From Ulota crispa (Eukaryota; Streptophyta; Bryopsida; Orthotrichales; Orthotrichaceae): a stretch of DNA of 64,000 nt. Position 1 is the stretch's first letter, and every line of letters starts with the position of its first letter. The notes under the pieces are model-generated. The model searched no databases. It was not told where the DNA came from and saw only the letters and a list, made by a program, of their open reading frames with translations. Shown here piece by piece: positions 1 to 13,254 of this stretch. The position numbers and the translations under genes are program-made. Location: positions 19,616,002 through 19,680,001 of the forward strand of contig OY987242.1 of NCBI GenBank assembly GCA_963920765.1, written 5' to 3'.

Positions 1-900
1 TGGGATTTTGGGCATGTAATTTTGGATAAGCTAAGTACTTTGTGTGATTTTTTTAGATTTTTATTGAAGGTGGGGAATTTAGAGATCTACATGGGCATCT
101 AATTTTTTCTTCATTTGGACATACAACAAAGAAGTTATGCAAAAATTTCTTGAAAATAGGGGTGGAGGGGCAATTTGGGTAGCCCAAAAAACTTCATTGA
201 AAATTGCACTTTTAAAATATAAAGTTAGAACTGGTTCTTTAGATTTTTTTTACATGAGAAGCTTTTCATCATTCAATATCAATCAATGGCATGAAAGTTA
301 TGAGGAGTTTTTGTTTGCTGGCAATTATGGATTCTCTACTCTAAAATAAACTTTAAAGTCCTTTATTTTATTCAATTTTCAATATTTTGGAAAAAAATCA
401 AACCAAATGAAGTAGATTGTTTATCACAAATTATAACTATTGGGATTTGCATTTTTCATTTTAGTAATTAAATTCTTAACAATTTAGTATTTTGACTCAT
501 TCTCTACTTCATTTTACTTGATTTTTTACCCATGTGTTGTATAGTTCCAATTGATTTGAAAATCCTCCCACATACATCTAGCTTAATCTCCTACATGGAT
601 TAATAAAAGCACAACTTTGAGTAGAGCAATTTTTTTCATGTAAGAGAAGTCACATGCTTTTGTAATTTACTAGTAGCAAGGTAAAAGACCTTTTCCCTTT
701 ACGTCATATGTAGATATCTTGCTCCTCTCCATCTAGAATGACTTGATTTTTTTCCCATAAGTTCCTCTTCAAGTCAAAGGCAAGAGATCCTATAGTTGGA
801 ATTCCCAAAAAAAAGAAAAAATCTATCTTTTTACTTAGCTCTTAGAAGTGGCAGTTTTTAGTGATTATGGCAATAAAAAAAGGGCCTAGTCCTTTAGGGG
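1..900. mobile_element. TTAA-flanked MITE (piggyBac-like), cut by window start
   Basis: The right end reads TAGTCCTTTAGGGG followed by TTAA at 901-904. The body matches, in reverse orientation, the element at 7610-8454, including the shared stretch near the end (CACTAAAAACTGCCACTTCT on the other strand). The first bases of the window match the subterminal part of the other end (GGGCATGTA, then a CTTTGTGTGATTTTTT stretch), so only about 50-60 bp of the left end should be missing. No transposase is visible. The small open frame at 137-349 lies inside the repeat and is not taken as a gene. Confidence 0.6.
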
Positions 901-904
901 TTAA

Positions 905-2304
905 CCCTTAAACACCAAGGAGGACAAAAAACAACCTCTAGCTCTGAAAAAAACAATTTTTGTGACAGAAAAAGCCATTTTTCATTTGATTTTTTTGCAA
1001 AAGTGATCATAAACACATGGTCTACCATGATAGGAAAAAATTTCCTTCATTAGATGCAATCATATTTTTAGATAGCCTAAGTTGTGAGAAGATTCAAAGA
1101 CATAGTGTTAGGTCCCAAGCTGCCCTCTTGCAATTTTCATGAAAGAACCATGCAATATTGACTTTTGCAATATTTAGTAATAGTATTACTAGTAAATACA
1201 GTCCAAATCATTATACAAACATTGTAGAAGCTACAATTGGGCAGGCTGCGGTTATCTGCTTGGGGCTTAACCCCTCAAGGCCTCGGCAACGTATTTTGAG
1301 CTGTTTGGTGATTTTGGGTAGGTCACAACAAATGGGTTTTGCATTCGTTTTTTTCTTTTCACACATGAAGTACCCAAGGAGTAGCTTTCACTAGAAGAAA
1401 AAGGGGTAAAATCTAACTGGCGGGTATACAACTCCATGTCCAAAACAACTGCACTGCGACCACATAACGACTGTGAGAAAGGGTGGAGTTGAGGGAGATG
1501 CACTGTAGTAGTATGATTCTCTATCACAGATGAAGTTTGTTTCAAAAAGTTGGAGTTGGTTTCCGTTACTTATTTTAGATCCACCAGCGGATGAATATAT
1601 GTAGTTCTGACATTCCTCTAACACTTGAGTCAGCTAATTGTAAGGGAGTTGAGGTTCTTTACAACTAGTGGGCTACCATTACTCCAATGCTACTCAAAAA
1701 CAAGTCAAAAAGCACTATGGCCAAGTTTTTTAGAAAATTTCAAAGACATTGTTATTTTAGTTGTCCATTGTGATGCTCCGACAGTCACCAATTTCTCTCT
1801 ATTCACTTTCAATGTGAATGCATCTACTTGAAGTAATAGTGTAACAATTGTTTATAAATTGTTCATGAAGGTTTTATAGATAATTTCAAACTTTTTATAG
1901 AGGCATTGCACAATTAAGCTGCAATTGTATTTAAGATGTATACCAATGTTTTCATTTTGCAGTGACAAAGATTCAATTTTGAATTTAAGTCTACATGTAA
2001 AAAGAGGACGTCAACCATGGTAGCAAAAACCACATACGTTTCATGACTAGAAGTACAGATTACATAAAATGTGCATTTTTTGAGCTAGCCACTATTTTGT
2101 ATGCTCTAATATCTTGCATGAGCTAGTAAATTATCTTCTACGGATAATTCAATTGCGGACAACAGAACACCGAACTTTACTGCCAAAAATTAACCACACA
2201 AACTTCTAGAAGAAACGTGTTTTAGAAAACCCTAAACCTAAAGCCGACTCTTTGCTTTTGTCACTTGGATTTGCATTAAGAGGTGCCTAAAAATAACTAT
2301 AAGG
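905..2304. other. AT-rich intergenic DNA with MITE fragments
   Basis: No gene is recognised. A CCCTTAAACACCAAGG end directly follows the TTAA at 901-904 but has no clear partner. At 1271-1394, after TTAA at 1267-1270, a CCCCTCAAGGCC end matches in reverse the sequence at 7483-7598, so it is another fragment of the same repeat family. The remaining sequence holds only short overlapping open frames without recognisable protein character. Confidence 0.45.
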
Positions 2305-2368
2305 TTGGATACCAGAACACAATCTCCTCCTTTTGATACATCCATTGCACTTTCTTTGGAGTTAGGGT

Positions 2369-2720
2369 TTAGCATGTCAAATCCATTGCTGATAGCAACA
2401 AGCTCTTCATTACTTGCAAGTGAAGGAGTGGTGCAAGAGCTCGCGTTGCATCAACTGCGGTTACAACAAAATCAAAGCTTCCATCACTACCTCCATGAAG
2501 AAACCTGCGATTGAAGAGCACCAAGGCATTAAAATCCGCACCTTTGTCTATTGATTTTGGTGCAAGTTTTTCAAAGGATGTGAGAACAATCGCGTCCGTC
2601 TGCAAAGAAGACTCCATGACAAAAGCAGGGGTTGGAGCTCTGAAAGGCGTCTCTGGTTCACAAGCAATATTCAACGATGAAACACTTCGTTTTGTAGAAG
2701 GAGGTGTACGTAATTTTGCG
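2369..2720 (-). pseudogene. coding-like island, possible exon or gene fragment
   Basis: This minus-strand stretch reads as a continuous protein segment with ordinary composition (for example RTPPSTKRSVSSLNIACEPE and MESSLQTDAIVLTSFEKLAP). It stands out from the AT-rich surroundings by higher GC. A GTAATG donor follows CACTTGCAA at its 3' side near 2417, and a possible acceptor (GGCAATGCAG) lies upstream near 2730. I do not recognise the family, and flanking exons could not be linked. It could be one exon of a real gene or a captured fragment. Confidence 0.3.
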
Positions 2721-2849
2721 GCACTGCATTGCCGGAGAAGATGTCGATGGTGGATTCAAGCTCAAAATCATCCGATAACTCTGAAAGGGATTTCCGGAAT
2801 ATTGCATCAATTAAGATTATCTACAGCAAAAACATGTAATTGCTAATAA

Positions 2850-5800
2850 TCTTTTTTGTGCTTCCAATGCATGCAATACATTTTTGGAAGTTGTCTCCTA
2901 TCTATGGGAGTCACCTTTTTTTTTTAGAATCACGTAATTCATGGTAGAATTGTTTATATTTTTTAATAGTTCTTTCATAGTTATCACCATTACTTTAACA
3001 GTAGTGAATCCCTTTGCAACAATTGTATTACAGTTGTCACCAGTTACAATATAATTGTTTATTGTACTCAGTGGTTGTATCATAATAGTTTTTTGTGAAA
3101 ATATAGTTGCTCATTCTACTCAATAATTGTATTTCAGTTGTTTTCAGTCATGGTCTAGTTGTTATTTGTACTAAACAGTTGTGTTGTAGTTATCACCAGT
3201 TGTGGGCTACTTGTTTTGTCATACAGTCGAAGAATCTAATTGACTCTGCCAATATTAATTACAATGTTGGATTGAGAGGAGCGCATTTTGGAAACACGCA
3301 GGACATTTTGCTGCAATTGTGCGTTGCTGATTAAGAATTTTTGTCAGTTTTGATCTTCATTATTTCAATCTTTAATTTTCTGTCTTTCGTTGGCCTATCA
3401 TGTAGCTGGCTCTAGGGATATAAAAATCAAAGTAGGGATAAAAGCCCACTGGATACGAGACGGGTAAATCGGGACAACAGATACAAACTACCGTCCGTAT
3501 GATAGGATCCTAAAACTAAATTCACGATCTGCTGACCAAAATTCCAAATTATGAGGACAAAGCAAGTCTCAATTATATAAGTGATCAATTCCGCTTTGTC
3601 ACCACGATAATAAATAGGATTAAATTTGGTTTAATCCAAATTGTCCGCAATAAGATTTATAAAACAGAATAAAAATAAATTAATAAACGAGTCTCCAAAA
3701 CTGGTTAGGAATAACAAAACCACATCCTATACATACGAAAAAAATAAACCCAATACATTCCTCTTGAAGTCTTCATATCTTCAGATCTTCAAGTCTTCAT
3801 ATCTTCAGATCTTCAAGTCTTCATATCTTCAGATCTTCAAGTCTTCATATTTTTAAGTTTTTATGTTTTAATAAAAATAATAAAAATAATTACAATCAAC
3901 AAGTCATAAAAAAGCTGCAATATTCTATCTAGTGTCACAGATGGCTCAAAGATTCAAATGCTCAGTGTAATAGCATTTTGAAAAGTCCTTCTAACCTTCT
4001 GACATTCCTCTAATTTTCAACTCAATCTAAGCTACTGTCAAAAAGTTATCTGAGTTCAAAATAGAGATTTTTTTATTTTTTTTTATTTTTTTATAAACTA
4101 AACATTACCTCTTTAAACCTCTATAACTTTTGTTTTACATATTTTCATATTCACGTGATATCAATTTTGAAAAATGATACCACTGGCTACAATTTTCTAA
4201 AAATTTCACTACAAATTCAAACTCTGTCCAAAAATTCTAGTAAATCAAAGTTTGGGTCTCAATGTTTTAGAGAGCACCCAACTTCTTAACTTCTACACAC
4301 TATAACTCCTTCAGTAAAACTCAAAATTAAATGATTGAAGACAATTCAAAAAACTATGACAACAATCTAGTACTTTTTGAAGTTTGAAAAGAAATTTTTA
4401 TACTGCTCGAATGTTGTAGCTGCTCAAAATTTTGGCCTTCTCCCAACAAAAAGGCAACCATCTCTAATTTTTCATATCTCCATAGCTTTCTTTTTCAAGC
4501 TCCAAATTACAAGTTTAAAGACTTTCTAGAAAGATAAGACTAAGATGAACACTCCATCAATTTTTTTTTGTAAAATGATATATAAATCATAAATCATGGC
4601 TTGTTGAAATCTCAGCCTTACTTTATAATTTAACTCTTTAATTCCAAAGTTCAAACATTCATAACTTTTACCTCACAGTTCCAAGTTAAACTTGCAAACA
4701 TATTTTGGAAAGATGATCACACAAGAAACAACTTTTTCAAATTTCAGTTGAAAATCTTATATACTCAGAAAGTTCTCTCACATCAAAGTTCCGAGATTTC
4801 TTCATTTTTCTAACTAACACTTATACACTAACATTTAACATACTAAAGAATCTCTCCTTTTAAATTTTGACTCTATCTACAGTAGGTGGTGGAGCACATG
4901 AATCCATGCCTTTCTCTATTCTAAGCTCACCATAGATGTCAAACCCTTTTTCTTTTTACATTTTTCTTATTCACTTCTAAATCCATAGTATTTTTATTCA
5001 AATAAAGGCAAAATATATGAGCATTTCAAAATATCTAGATAAATATATAAAAAAGAATAATTACAAGATAAACACCACTGTGAAGTGGCCACGTGCCCTT
5101 AGAAACATATAACAGAGTCAAACGCATGTCTTTAGTAACCAAGTCGTAGACTTAATTAGTTGAAGAAGCAGTTGTCTTTGGCCGTCTGCCGGTTTAGATT
5201 CAAACTCTATCAGATTTGTCGAGCAATGATGGCGGCCCACGGCTTAATAGCTAATGAGGCAAAAAATTGATATAACCAACTCGCTACCTACTTTCTTGAA
5301 TTGTGCATGTAACAAGACAGCACAGCGCATTGGAATCTATGACCGCTGGGCTGTTACTAAACCGTGGTTCTCATCACGACCACCTCTTTTGCCTCAACAG
5401 TTGATTTATTGAAATCAATATAAAACTAGATATATAATATGTATTTACATTATAAAAACATCTCCATCAGGACAATGATTTTTGAAACTTTAGAGTAAAT
5501 ACCCACCGACGTAACAGTTACACCTATTGAGATATACAAGAAAGGTAATGAATAAGGAATTGTATTGTGTATAGCAGCTACACAATTCTTTATATCTTAA
5601 TCACAACTGCAACTCCATTGAAGATAAACTACTTAATTAGTAGTAAGTACTATCAAATTCAATGCAAAAGAACAACACTAGAGCATACCATATACAACTC
5701 CAAATCAACTATGGTGCAATACATAATTCCAAATCAACTATGGTTTAGTTACCATATACAACTCTAAATCAACTATGGTTCAATTACCGGGTGATTGCAA

Positions 5801-6998
5801 AAATTACCTTGACTACATTCTGTCCCCCTCACCTTCTGTGGCTTCTTTTTTGCTTGTAAATTTTGCAAAAAAAATCATATTAGCTTTTTTTTAGGATAAC
5901 GTGAACATGCAAATTTTTGACGTTCAATGATTTTTTGGTGTTTTTTTAATTATTTTGCTATTTTTAAATAGCCTCCAAATAGGTGTCTACCTTGGCCATT
6001 TTGGAGGTTTTTAGTACTATTTTGGGTCCAAAAAAAAATTTCTCGAGTTATAAATCAGAGATGTTGTTTATAGAGCATGCTTACATGCATTTATAGAAGG
6101 GTTTTGCAAAATTATAAATTCCATGGCATCTACATTGTCTCAAAGTGGGCATCCTATCTCCCTTCATTGGCAAAATACAAAGAAATTCCTTAGCAAAGCA
6201 ATTATACCATGTGAATGTGTTTAATGGGTTCTCAAATGGCCAATTTTTAATTTATTTTTTTGAATTATTTTACTATATTGTAAAAAGCAAGAAAGAAATT
6301 GGCTTTTTGTTGGTGATTTTGTTTTGTGCATAACTTTTAAAATAAAATATTTCTAGGTATGGATTTTCACGAGTATGCTATTTTAAGTGCTTTACAAATT
6401 GTCCGTGTTTTATTTTATTTTTAAAAAAGTTATTTCAAAAGCTCAAAGTACTTCAGAGTACTATATAGTACTAAAGGTGTTTGAGACAAAACTGGCAAGT
6501 CATTCTTGCAACTACCCTGCCATATACAACTCCAAAATCAACTGTGGTGCAACTGAACATGAACTCTCTTGGAAACGTGAAGAGCAAGAAGGACCTGCAT
6601 GCAAGCAATAATAATTCAATAAAGAAATTTATAAATAGAATCTCAGCAAATAGAGGTCCAACACTTGCCAAAATCCAGAACCACTTCTAGTTGTACAATA
6701 GTTGCAGCCATGTGTCACATTTGGGCACCTCAAAAAAAATTTAGTGCTCATAGGAAAATTTTGGGCACTTGCTAGACTTGCCCCGCCCCAAAAAAACACT
6801 GACACAAATGAAGCAGATGCGTGTCAAAAGGATGAATTATGCACAAACGCCATTACTGTCTAACATCCAAATTCAAACACGTTCACAATAACTAGGAGCC
6901 AACTACAAGTAATAAAGTTGTTTTCTAGTTGTTTGTGACATTTACTACTGAAAAACAACTTGTTTTTAGAGTTGTATATCTCTTATTTTCTTCTAGTG
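2850..6998. other. long AT-rich region without recognised genes
   Basis: Nothing protein-like is supported here. It holds a 24-bp tandem repeat (3767-3850) and degenerate repeats around 5685-5787 built on CCATATACAACTCCAAATCA, with a further related copy near 6520-6550. A slightly more GC-rich patch at 5160-5400 has no convincing coding frame. Confidence 0.5.
3767..3850. repeat. 24-bp tandem repeat, about 3.5 copies
   Basis: The unit is AAGTCTTCATATCTTC followed by AGATCTTC, repeated perfectly about three and a half times, then decaying into AT-rich sequence. The open frame across it (repeated SSYLQIFK) is a by-product of the repeat. Confidence 0.9.
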
Positions 6999-7482
6999 TT
7001 TAAGGCCTAACAAATTTCATAACTTTTGGGTACATGGTTCAAAAGTTATTGCATGATTAGTTGTTTTCTTAGCTCATCAAGGCAGCCCGGGCAACTCAAA
7101 AATTTCTTTACAAAGTACTTTTGAAGTTTAAAAAAAAAAGGGTTCTTTAGACCTACATATAGGTGGGAAGCTTTGAATCATTCAATTTCCATTAATGAGA
7201 TGAAAGTTATGAGAAGTTTTAGTTTGCGGATAGGTTGAGGAGTCAACCTATCCGCAAACTAAAACTTCTCATAACTTTCATCTCATTAATGGAAATTGAA
7301 TGATTCAAAGCTTCCCACCTATATGTAGGTCTAAAGAACCCTTTTTTTTTTTAAACTTCAAAAGTACTTTGTAAAGAAATTTTTGAGTTGCCCGGGCTGC
7401 CTTGATGAGCTAAGAAAACAACTAATCATGCAATAACTTTTGAACCATGTACCCAAAAGTTATGAAATTTGTTGGGCCTTAA
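6999..7482. repeat. near-perfect palindrome, 240-bp arms with 4-bp spacer
   Basis: The left arm (6999-7238) and right arm (7243-7482) are reverse complements with at most a few mismatches, for example AAGGCCTAACAA against AAGGCCCAACAA at the outer end. The spacer is GGAG at 7239-7242. The arm sequence itself is found in the TTAA-flanked MITEs elsewhere in the window (a stretch resembling CATTAATGAGATGAAAGTTATGAG also occurs near 42180 and 63880), so this is a head-to-head copy of MITE interior sequence. Confidence 0.9.
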
Positions 7483-7598
7483 AGCTACTCCTTGGGCTCT
7501 TCATGTTTGAAAAGAAAAAAATGAATGCAAAACCCATTTGTTGTGACTTGCCCAAAATCACTAGACAACTCAAAATATGCTGCTTGGGCCTTGAGGGG
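7483..7598. mobile_element. right end of a TTAA-flanked MITE
   Basis: The sequence ends GGGCCTTGAGGGG followed by TTAA (7599-7602). It matches 1271-1394 in reverse orientation. It continues directly out of the 6999-7482 palindrome, so the palindrome appears to have formed inside this element. A second TTAA (7606-7609) only 3 bp on starts the next element. Confidence 0.5.
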
Positions 7599-7609
7599 TT
7601 AAGAGTTAA

Positions 7610-8454
7610 CCCCTGAAGGATCAGGCCCTATTTTCTGCCACAATCACTAAAAACTGCCACTTCTAGGAGGTTTAGTAAAAAGGAATTTCATGTTTTGTTT
7701 TTGGGAAATCCAACCATAGGGTCTTGCCCCAAACTAGAAGAGGTCAAGAGGTACTTGTGGGGAAAAAATCAGCTCATTCCAAATTGAGAGGAGCAAAATA
7801 TTTACATCTAAAGTGAAAAAAAAGGTTTTTCTCCATGCTACATGAAAATTTTAGAAGCCTTTGACCACCCTTGTAACAAAAAAACTGCTCTACCTAAAGT
7901 TGCACTTTATTTTTTCCATGTAGGAGATCAAGCTAGGTGTATGTGGGAGGATTTTCAAATCAATTGGAACTATACAACACATGGGTAAAAAATCAAGTAA
8001 AATGAAGTAGAGAATGAGTCAAAATACTAAATTGTTAAGAATTTAATTACTAAAATGAAAAATGCAAATCCCAATAGTTATAATTTGTGATAAACAATCT
8101 ACTTCATTTGGTTTGATTTTTTTCCAAAATATTGAAAATTGAATAAAATAAAGGACTTTAAAGTTTATTTTAGAGTAGAGAATCCATAATTGCCAGCAAA
8201 TAAAAACTCCTCATAACTTTCATGTCATTGATTGATATTGTATGATTGAAAGCTTCTCGTATATAAAAAAAATCTAAAGAACCAATTTTAAATTTTTATT
8301 TAAAAGAAATTTAATTTTTAAAAAAGTTTTTGGATTGCTTGCACTATCCCTTGTCCCTCAATAAAAGTTTTAGAAAATCACACAAAGTAGTTTAGCCATA
8401 GGTACATGCCCAAAGTCCAACTTGTCCTCTGAAGGGACAATGGTCATTTAGGGG
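7610..8454. mobile_element. TTAA-flanked MITE, 845 bp
   Basis: It begins CCCCTGAAGGATCA after TTAA (7606-7609) and ends TGGTCATTTAGGGG before TTAA (8455-8458). The ends are inverted repeats of the CCCCTAAAGGACCA type, with a longer subterminal inverted similarity. No transposase is encoded. It is the best full-length partner of the element cut by the window start. Confidence 0.7.
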
Positions 8455-8458
8455 TTAA

Positions 8459-11055
8459 GGGCATCTTTACCAATGGCTCAAGCAAGCTCAAAGTGGATGA
8501 AAAGTGTTGAGGTCCCTCTCAAAACCTTGTCAAGACACTTTGTCCTACCGTGTCTAGCAAGGGCCTTTCAAGACACTATTCATCCTAATTTTGGTGAACT
8601 TTATCCTCTACTTTCCTTGACAAGTGATCAACCAATTATTTACAGTGCATGTTGGAGTGCAAGGCCACCTTTTTAAACAGCATGGATGGAGATCAAGAAG
8701 CTTGAGGACCTGCCAAAACAAATGGAAAACTTTGAAAGAGCTCAGACTGGGTGATTTCTTTCATTTAAGCTTTGAGATGCTAGGATATTCTTGCACTTGA
8801 GTTAGCCAGACTTGCAAATGCTCTCAGCAATAGTTGTCATCCTTCTCCAACAAGTCAACAACATGAATAAAGTACAAATGATAAACTTTTATATCAAACT
8901 TAAATTATGCCCCATTTAAGTAAATTGAGTTTATGCAAAGTCTAAAAATAATAATTAAGCTACACAACATTAAGGGAGATTCGTACAAAACAGTGGTGTA
9001 TGCTGGGAGATGTTTGCAAAAGATGTAGAAATCTATGTCCCTTTACATTGGAAGATCGCCCTATGCTTTGCCCACAAACGTTGGAATAACATGAATGCTC
9101 CAAAATCAATTAAATGTAGCATAATTTCAAACAATAACAACAAATTCATCTTAACCACTATTCTCATACAAAAAATTACATGACTTATGTGAGTGTCATG
9201 AGTGACATTACTGCAAGCTCCAAAAAGCTAGTTAAAATTTGTGTTAAATGTGAAGCAAATTGTATCTTTTTACAAGAAAAAACACATTCTTGTTGAACTT
9301 ATCCATGATCGTAGTCAATAAGAAAATTTACATATGAACCACCAGATTTATTGTGTGCATGGTCAAATTCAATCAACCGCCACTTTCAAAACGTGACATA
9401 ATAAGTTACATAAAATACTTAAACTCAATTTTGAACTTGAACCTCAACAGCTTTGGATAAGAAATTTTTATTCACTGGTTCTAAACCGCAAAGGAGCTGG
9501 CCTTGTATTGAGAGAAACTATCTTGAGGAATTTTGAGTAGAGCAAAATAGTGCTGCAAGCTGCACAAAGGAAACAATCTAGAGATGAGTTTTTTAATAAA
9601 CGCAAAACTTGTAATCATCTTCTCCAAAAATTCTTCTTTTCCTTTACACGGATCTTAGCATGGAAAAGCTCAATTTTTTTAATCACTAAATATATAGTAA
9701 AAAGTCTCTCCTGTTGTGGTGTTCATTTTTACCCAACTTATTCATGATAGCATGGTTGTTACTTTGGGCAAGATTCAGTTGTTGGACGCACAAAATCGAC
9801 AGCATGGATGGGCGTGTTTGTCCAATTGTTTTTTTAGGGCATTTTTAGGGCTTTTGACCTAAAATAGGAAGAATTAGATCATCACTAGTGCTTGATGTGG
9901 TTTGAAATCCACATTTGAGTTCATGTTGGCAACAATGAGTGTCACCAACATGTATGAAGTAGGTTTTTTTTATCATTTTTTATCATTTTTTGGAGTCAAC
10001 TGTGAGTTGATTACATCAAATGAACCATGAGCTCAATTGGGCACTTTTGGCGCATGGGCAGGCAGATGGACGGGTGGTCCAATGTGACAACCATGTGTGG
10101 TATACTATTTGAGGACTTTTGAATCCAAATATGAATTAATAATTCCCAAATTTCTTGTTGTGATAAATTTTGAAATCTCATTTTTTCACTAAAGTATATA
10201 AAAAACTTAAACATTTTCACTCAGGATCCACGTGAAGGAAAAGGAGGGATATGAGAAAAATAGAGGCGGATCCTGCATTTAGTAGTAAATTCACCCTGTT
10301 CTACAGCAGCACGCCAAAACCTTTCCTGAGGTAGCTGCTTGTTCTAATCTATCTTGAATTGCTTATAAGCCAAAAGCTATGGAAATTGTCACACTTGCAA
10401 AGCACTGTGCATAGCCATAATTACAGTGAATATCCAACTTTTCATTTAAACTCGTTATTCGTTTTGGGAAAAAGAGTACAAAGTCGGATTTCTAGCTTTT
10501 TTGTCCAGTAAACGTCATATTCATTGAATTGGAAATTCATTGACTGTTTTCCAATAAAATGAGATATATATCATTTAGAAATACGCAACATTGTATTCAT
10601 TAATTTGGGAAAAAGAGGTGTCTCACTTTGTTTTCCCCTCAAACCCAAAAAGTTACTTTAAACCAAATTCTAAGGTATCAAATTCAATTAGAGTCACTAA
10701 GATTTTTTCCCTCTCAAATTCCTCCTCCTCTCAGGTGAGGGCACATGTACCAAAAAAATCATGCAAGCTCGGTTTGAGATGATCACCTCAAAGTCCCAGA
10801 TTATACTCTTTTCCCAATTTAATGAATATGGTGTTACGCTCTTTTTGGACAAAAACTTCATTAACTTCTGAAATTTTAATAGACAAAAAGTTCATTAACT
10901 CCTAAAATTCTGGACAGTAGTTCATTAACTAGGTTTCAGGTAACCTCCTTAATTTGAATTAAAGTGGCGATTGGGAATTAAGGTGAGGTACAAAATGGTA
11001 CCCATCGTTTTCCCAAATTAATGAATAACACGTTTTTAGGAGTTGCCATTTACAC
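8459..11055. other. AT-rich intergenic region, no recognised gene
   Basis: An open frame at 8473-8676 begins just after the MITE end (MAQASSKWMKSVEVPLKTLS), but it matches nothing I know and has no splice context. The rest shows no coding, RNA or clear repeat structure. Confidence 0.45.
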
Positions 11056-11369
11056 TCAACATTTTTCATTGACTTGCCTCAAAAGAACGAACGGGCGTAA
11101 ACCAAGCGCACTGCAGTGACATGTGTAACTATGTCCAATCAAATTGGTACACCACACGGCAGATTCTTGAGATGCAGAAGGAATCACCAATGAGAGAGCG
11201 TTGAGTGTACAGTACAATGGAGAAGGTTGCGTTCTGATCAACTGCGAAAGAGAGCACAACATACCACCTGGAAACTGCTGATCGGAATGAGCGCACACCG
11301 GGACAGGTGTGGAGCAAATAACTCTATTAAATTCAAAGGTGGGAATCTGAGGAGCATCCCGGGGGAGCT

Positions 11370-11760
11370 TCAGATCAGAACCATGGATCCATCGATCAGC
11401 CATTTCGAGTTGAGCCGAGCATGGACGGTTGACTGGAACCGCAGGAGTCGCCGCTGTCTAATCTTCAGACAGCGGTCACTTTGGAGTACACTGACGAACT
11501 GTTGTACAACCGGTGGAGCAAGCGTGCACTGTAAGAAAAGCGTCCCAAGGTAAGAAGGGTGTGCAGCACTCCCATCTCCATCATCATAGTAACTTGATTG
11601 AGGAGGGTAGAACTTGCTGCTCGGCTTCTTCGTTGAGAACTTGTTCAAGTTACCAGCCCGGTTACCCGCTCCCACCAAAGCGAGAAGCTTGGCATCATCG
11701 TAAATTGGAACGTTCCCGGTTCAGGAATCCCGGATTCACGGGGTTCCGATCTGTCCTTTC
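11370..11760 (-). pseudogene. coding-like island, possible frameshifted gene fragment
   Basis: GC content rises clearly over its flanks. On the minus strand two frames look protein-like: ERTDRNPVNPGFLNRERSNL from about 11760 to 11700, then DDAKLLALVGAGNRAGNLNK and a Tyr/Ser-rich stretch (KFYPPQSSYYDDGDG) down to about 11545. They are in different frames, so either a short intron or a frameshift separates them. A pyrimidine-rich TTTTCTTACAG acceptor follows. Further downstream another open frame (MADRWIHGSDLKLPRDAPQI) reaches 11056. I do not recognise the family. A decayed gene or gene fragment is the simplest reading. Confidence 0.3.
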
Positions 11761-11887
11761 CTAGATGCTACGGGTAGATTGCAATTGGCAAGTGACCCCG
11801 CCGGCCTACACTTTTGGATTGCTACAAGAATCTTGTCCTCGTAAGATGCGGTACACTACTATACTCGGCTGAGATCTTGTAATCTGC

Positions 11888-12190
11888 CTACACACTAAAT
11901 AGTGCATTTGGGTTGTCCCACACTAATTTCTTGACATTCTACACTATATACGTACCTATTAGTATTATAATAAAATTTTGTCAGTAATTGCAATAAATAT
12001 TTTTTAAAGGGCTTAGCAACTACAACAAATTTGCTCAAAAATAAAATTAGTGGCATTTAGGTTGTTAACCATGTGAAATCCTAATTTACAAAAAGTGACA
12101 TACACGTCCAAGTAGACAAGTTATGAGTCATGAGGTAACTTTCTAAAGTAAGGAAACCTAATGATTTAGGTAACCTAAATGCACTATTTA
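11888..12190. mobile_element. MITE with TAGTGCATTTAGGTTG-type ends
   Basis: The left end reads CTACACACTAAATAGTGCAT and the right end, on the other strand, reads AAATAGTGCATTTAGGTTAC. The interior has the family landmarks TTTCTTGACATTCTACACTA and GAGTCATGAGGTAACTTTC. Other copies are near 22466, 25155, 25583, 51838 and 57391. The ends are approximate and no target duplication is clear. Confidence 0.6.
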
Positions 12191-13254
12191 AAATAATGAA
12201 TATCATAATTATTAGGTGAATTGGGAAAAACTGAGGGACCATTTTGTACTCCACTAGTCATACGACTAGTCACCAAACCACCTTAATCCCACATTCAGTA
12301 AATGTAGGCAATTCAAATTGTAATTAGTTGAGGTTCTTGGAGGCAATCGTTGAGACCTCACTATTGTACAAGAAAGTGCACGCTTGCTTTTTTTGTAATA
12401 TACTAAATTGTGCATAACAATAAAAAGGTGAAAAGTCCAAGAATATAATGTTTTTCCCAATTTACCTAATAGGCTAATTTGGTGTTAGTGTCTCCACTCC
12501 CCACTCAAGTTTGAAAAAATCTATTTGGGAGAGGTTGAAAATTGAGACAAGTAGCATGTATTGGTTCACTCTGAAATGTCTATCTACGTAGCAACAAACA
12601 TAGCACTAGTTTTTGGATATTTTGATATAAAGAAAGTGAGACCTTGTTCCAAGAATTGAACATAGCAAGAATGGTAACTCAACCTCCAGACCATTTAATG
12701 TGATTTCAATATCTAAATCAACCAATGTCCAAACCAAAAAAATTATGAAATTTACAAATTATTTTGAAATTGTGCCCCAATTTGTAATTATTTTAAAATT
12801 GTGCTCATATCTCTAATATTTTTTGTTTTCATGCCCCTCTTTGTAATTTCTCCTTGTGTTATATGTGATGTTGGAAATGGTTGATGGGTATTGAGAATAA
12901 GTTTGTATAACAAAATGAACATTTTCATTAAATTATATTAAATATCATAAGCTAACGTTATTACCATAATTGGATTGATAATAATCATGAAATTTTCTAA
13001 ATCTTCTTTGAAGTTTGTTTATATGGTTTATGTGTGGCGGTCCTAATTCCAACGGTGAAAATAGATAACAGATTGGCTACCGGTATTCAACTCCACGTGT
13101 CTGTGTTGTAAATCAGTATTTGGGACATAAAAATCAAGATTTTCAAAAAAGTATGACTTTTTGAAAGATACATATGATATCTTAGAGTCTTCTCCATGAT
13201 GGATAATTTGGTTTCCTTGTTTTTTCATTTTCAGTGATCCAAAGACCTTACAAA
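12191..13254. other. intergenic DNA upstream of the possible exons
   Basis: AT-rich DNA with no supported gene or RNA. A second GGTTGCC-like patch is absent. Only short open frames on both strands occur. Confidence 0.4.
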
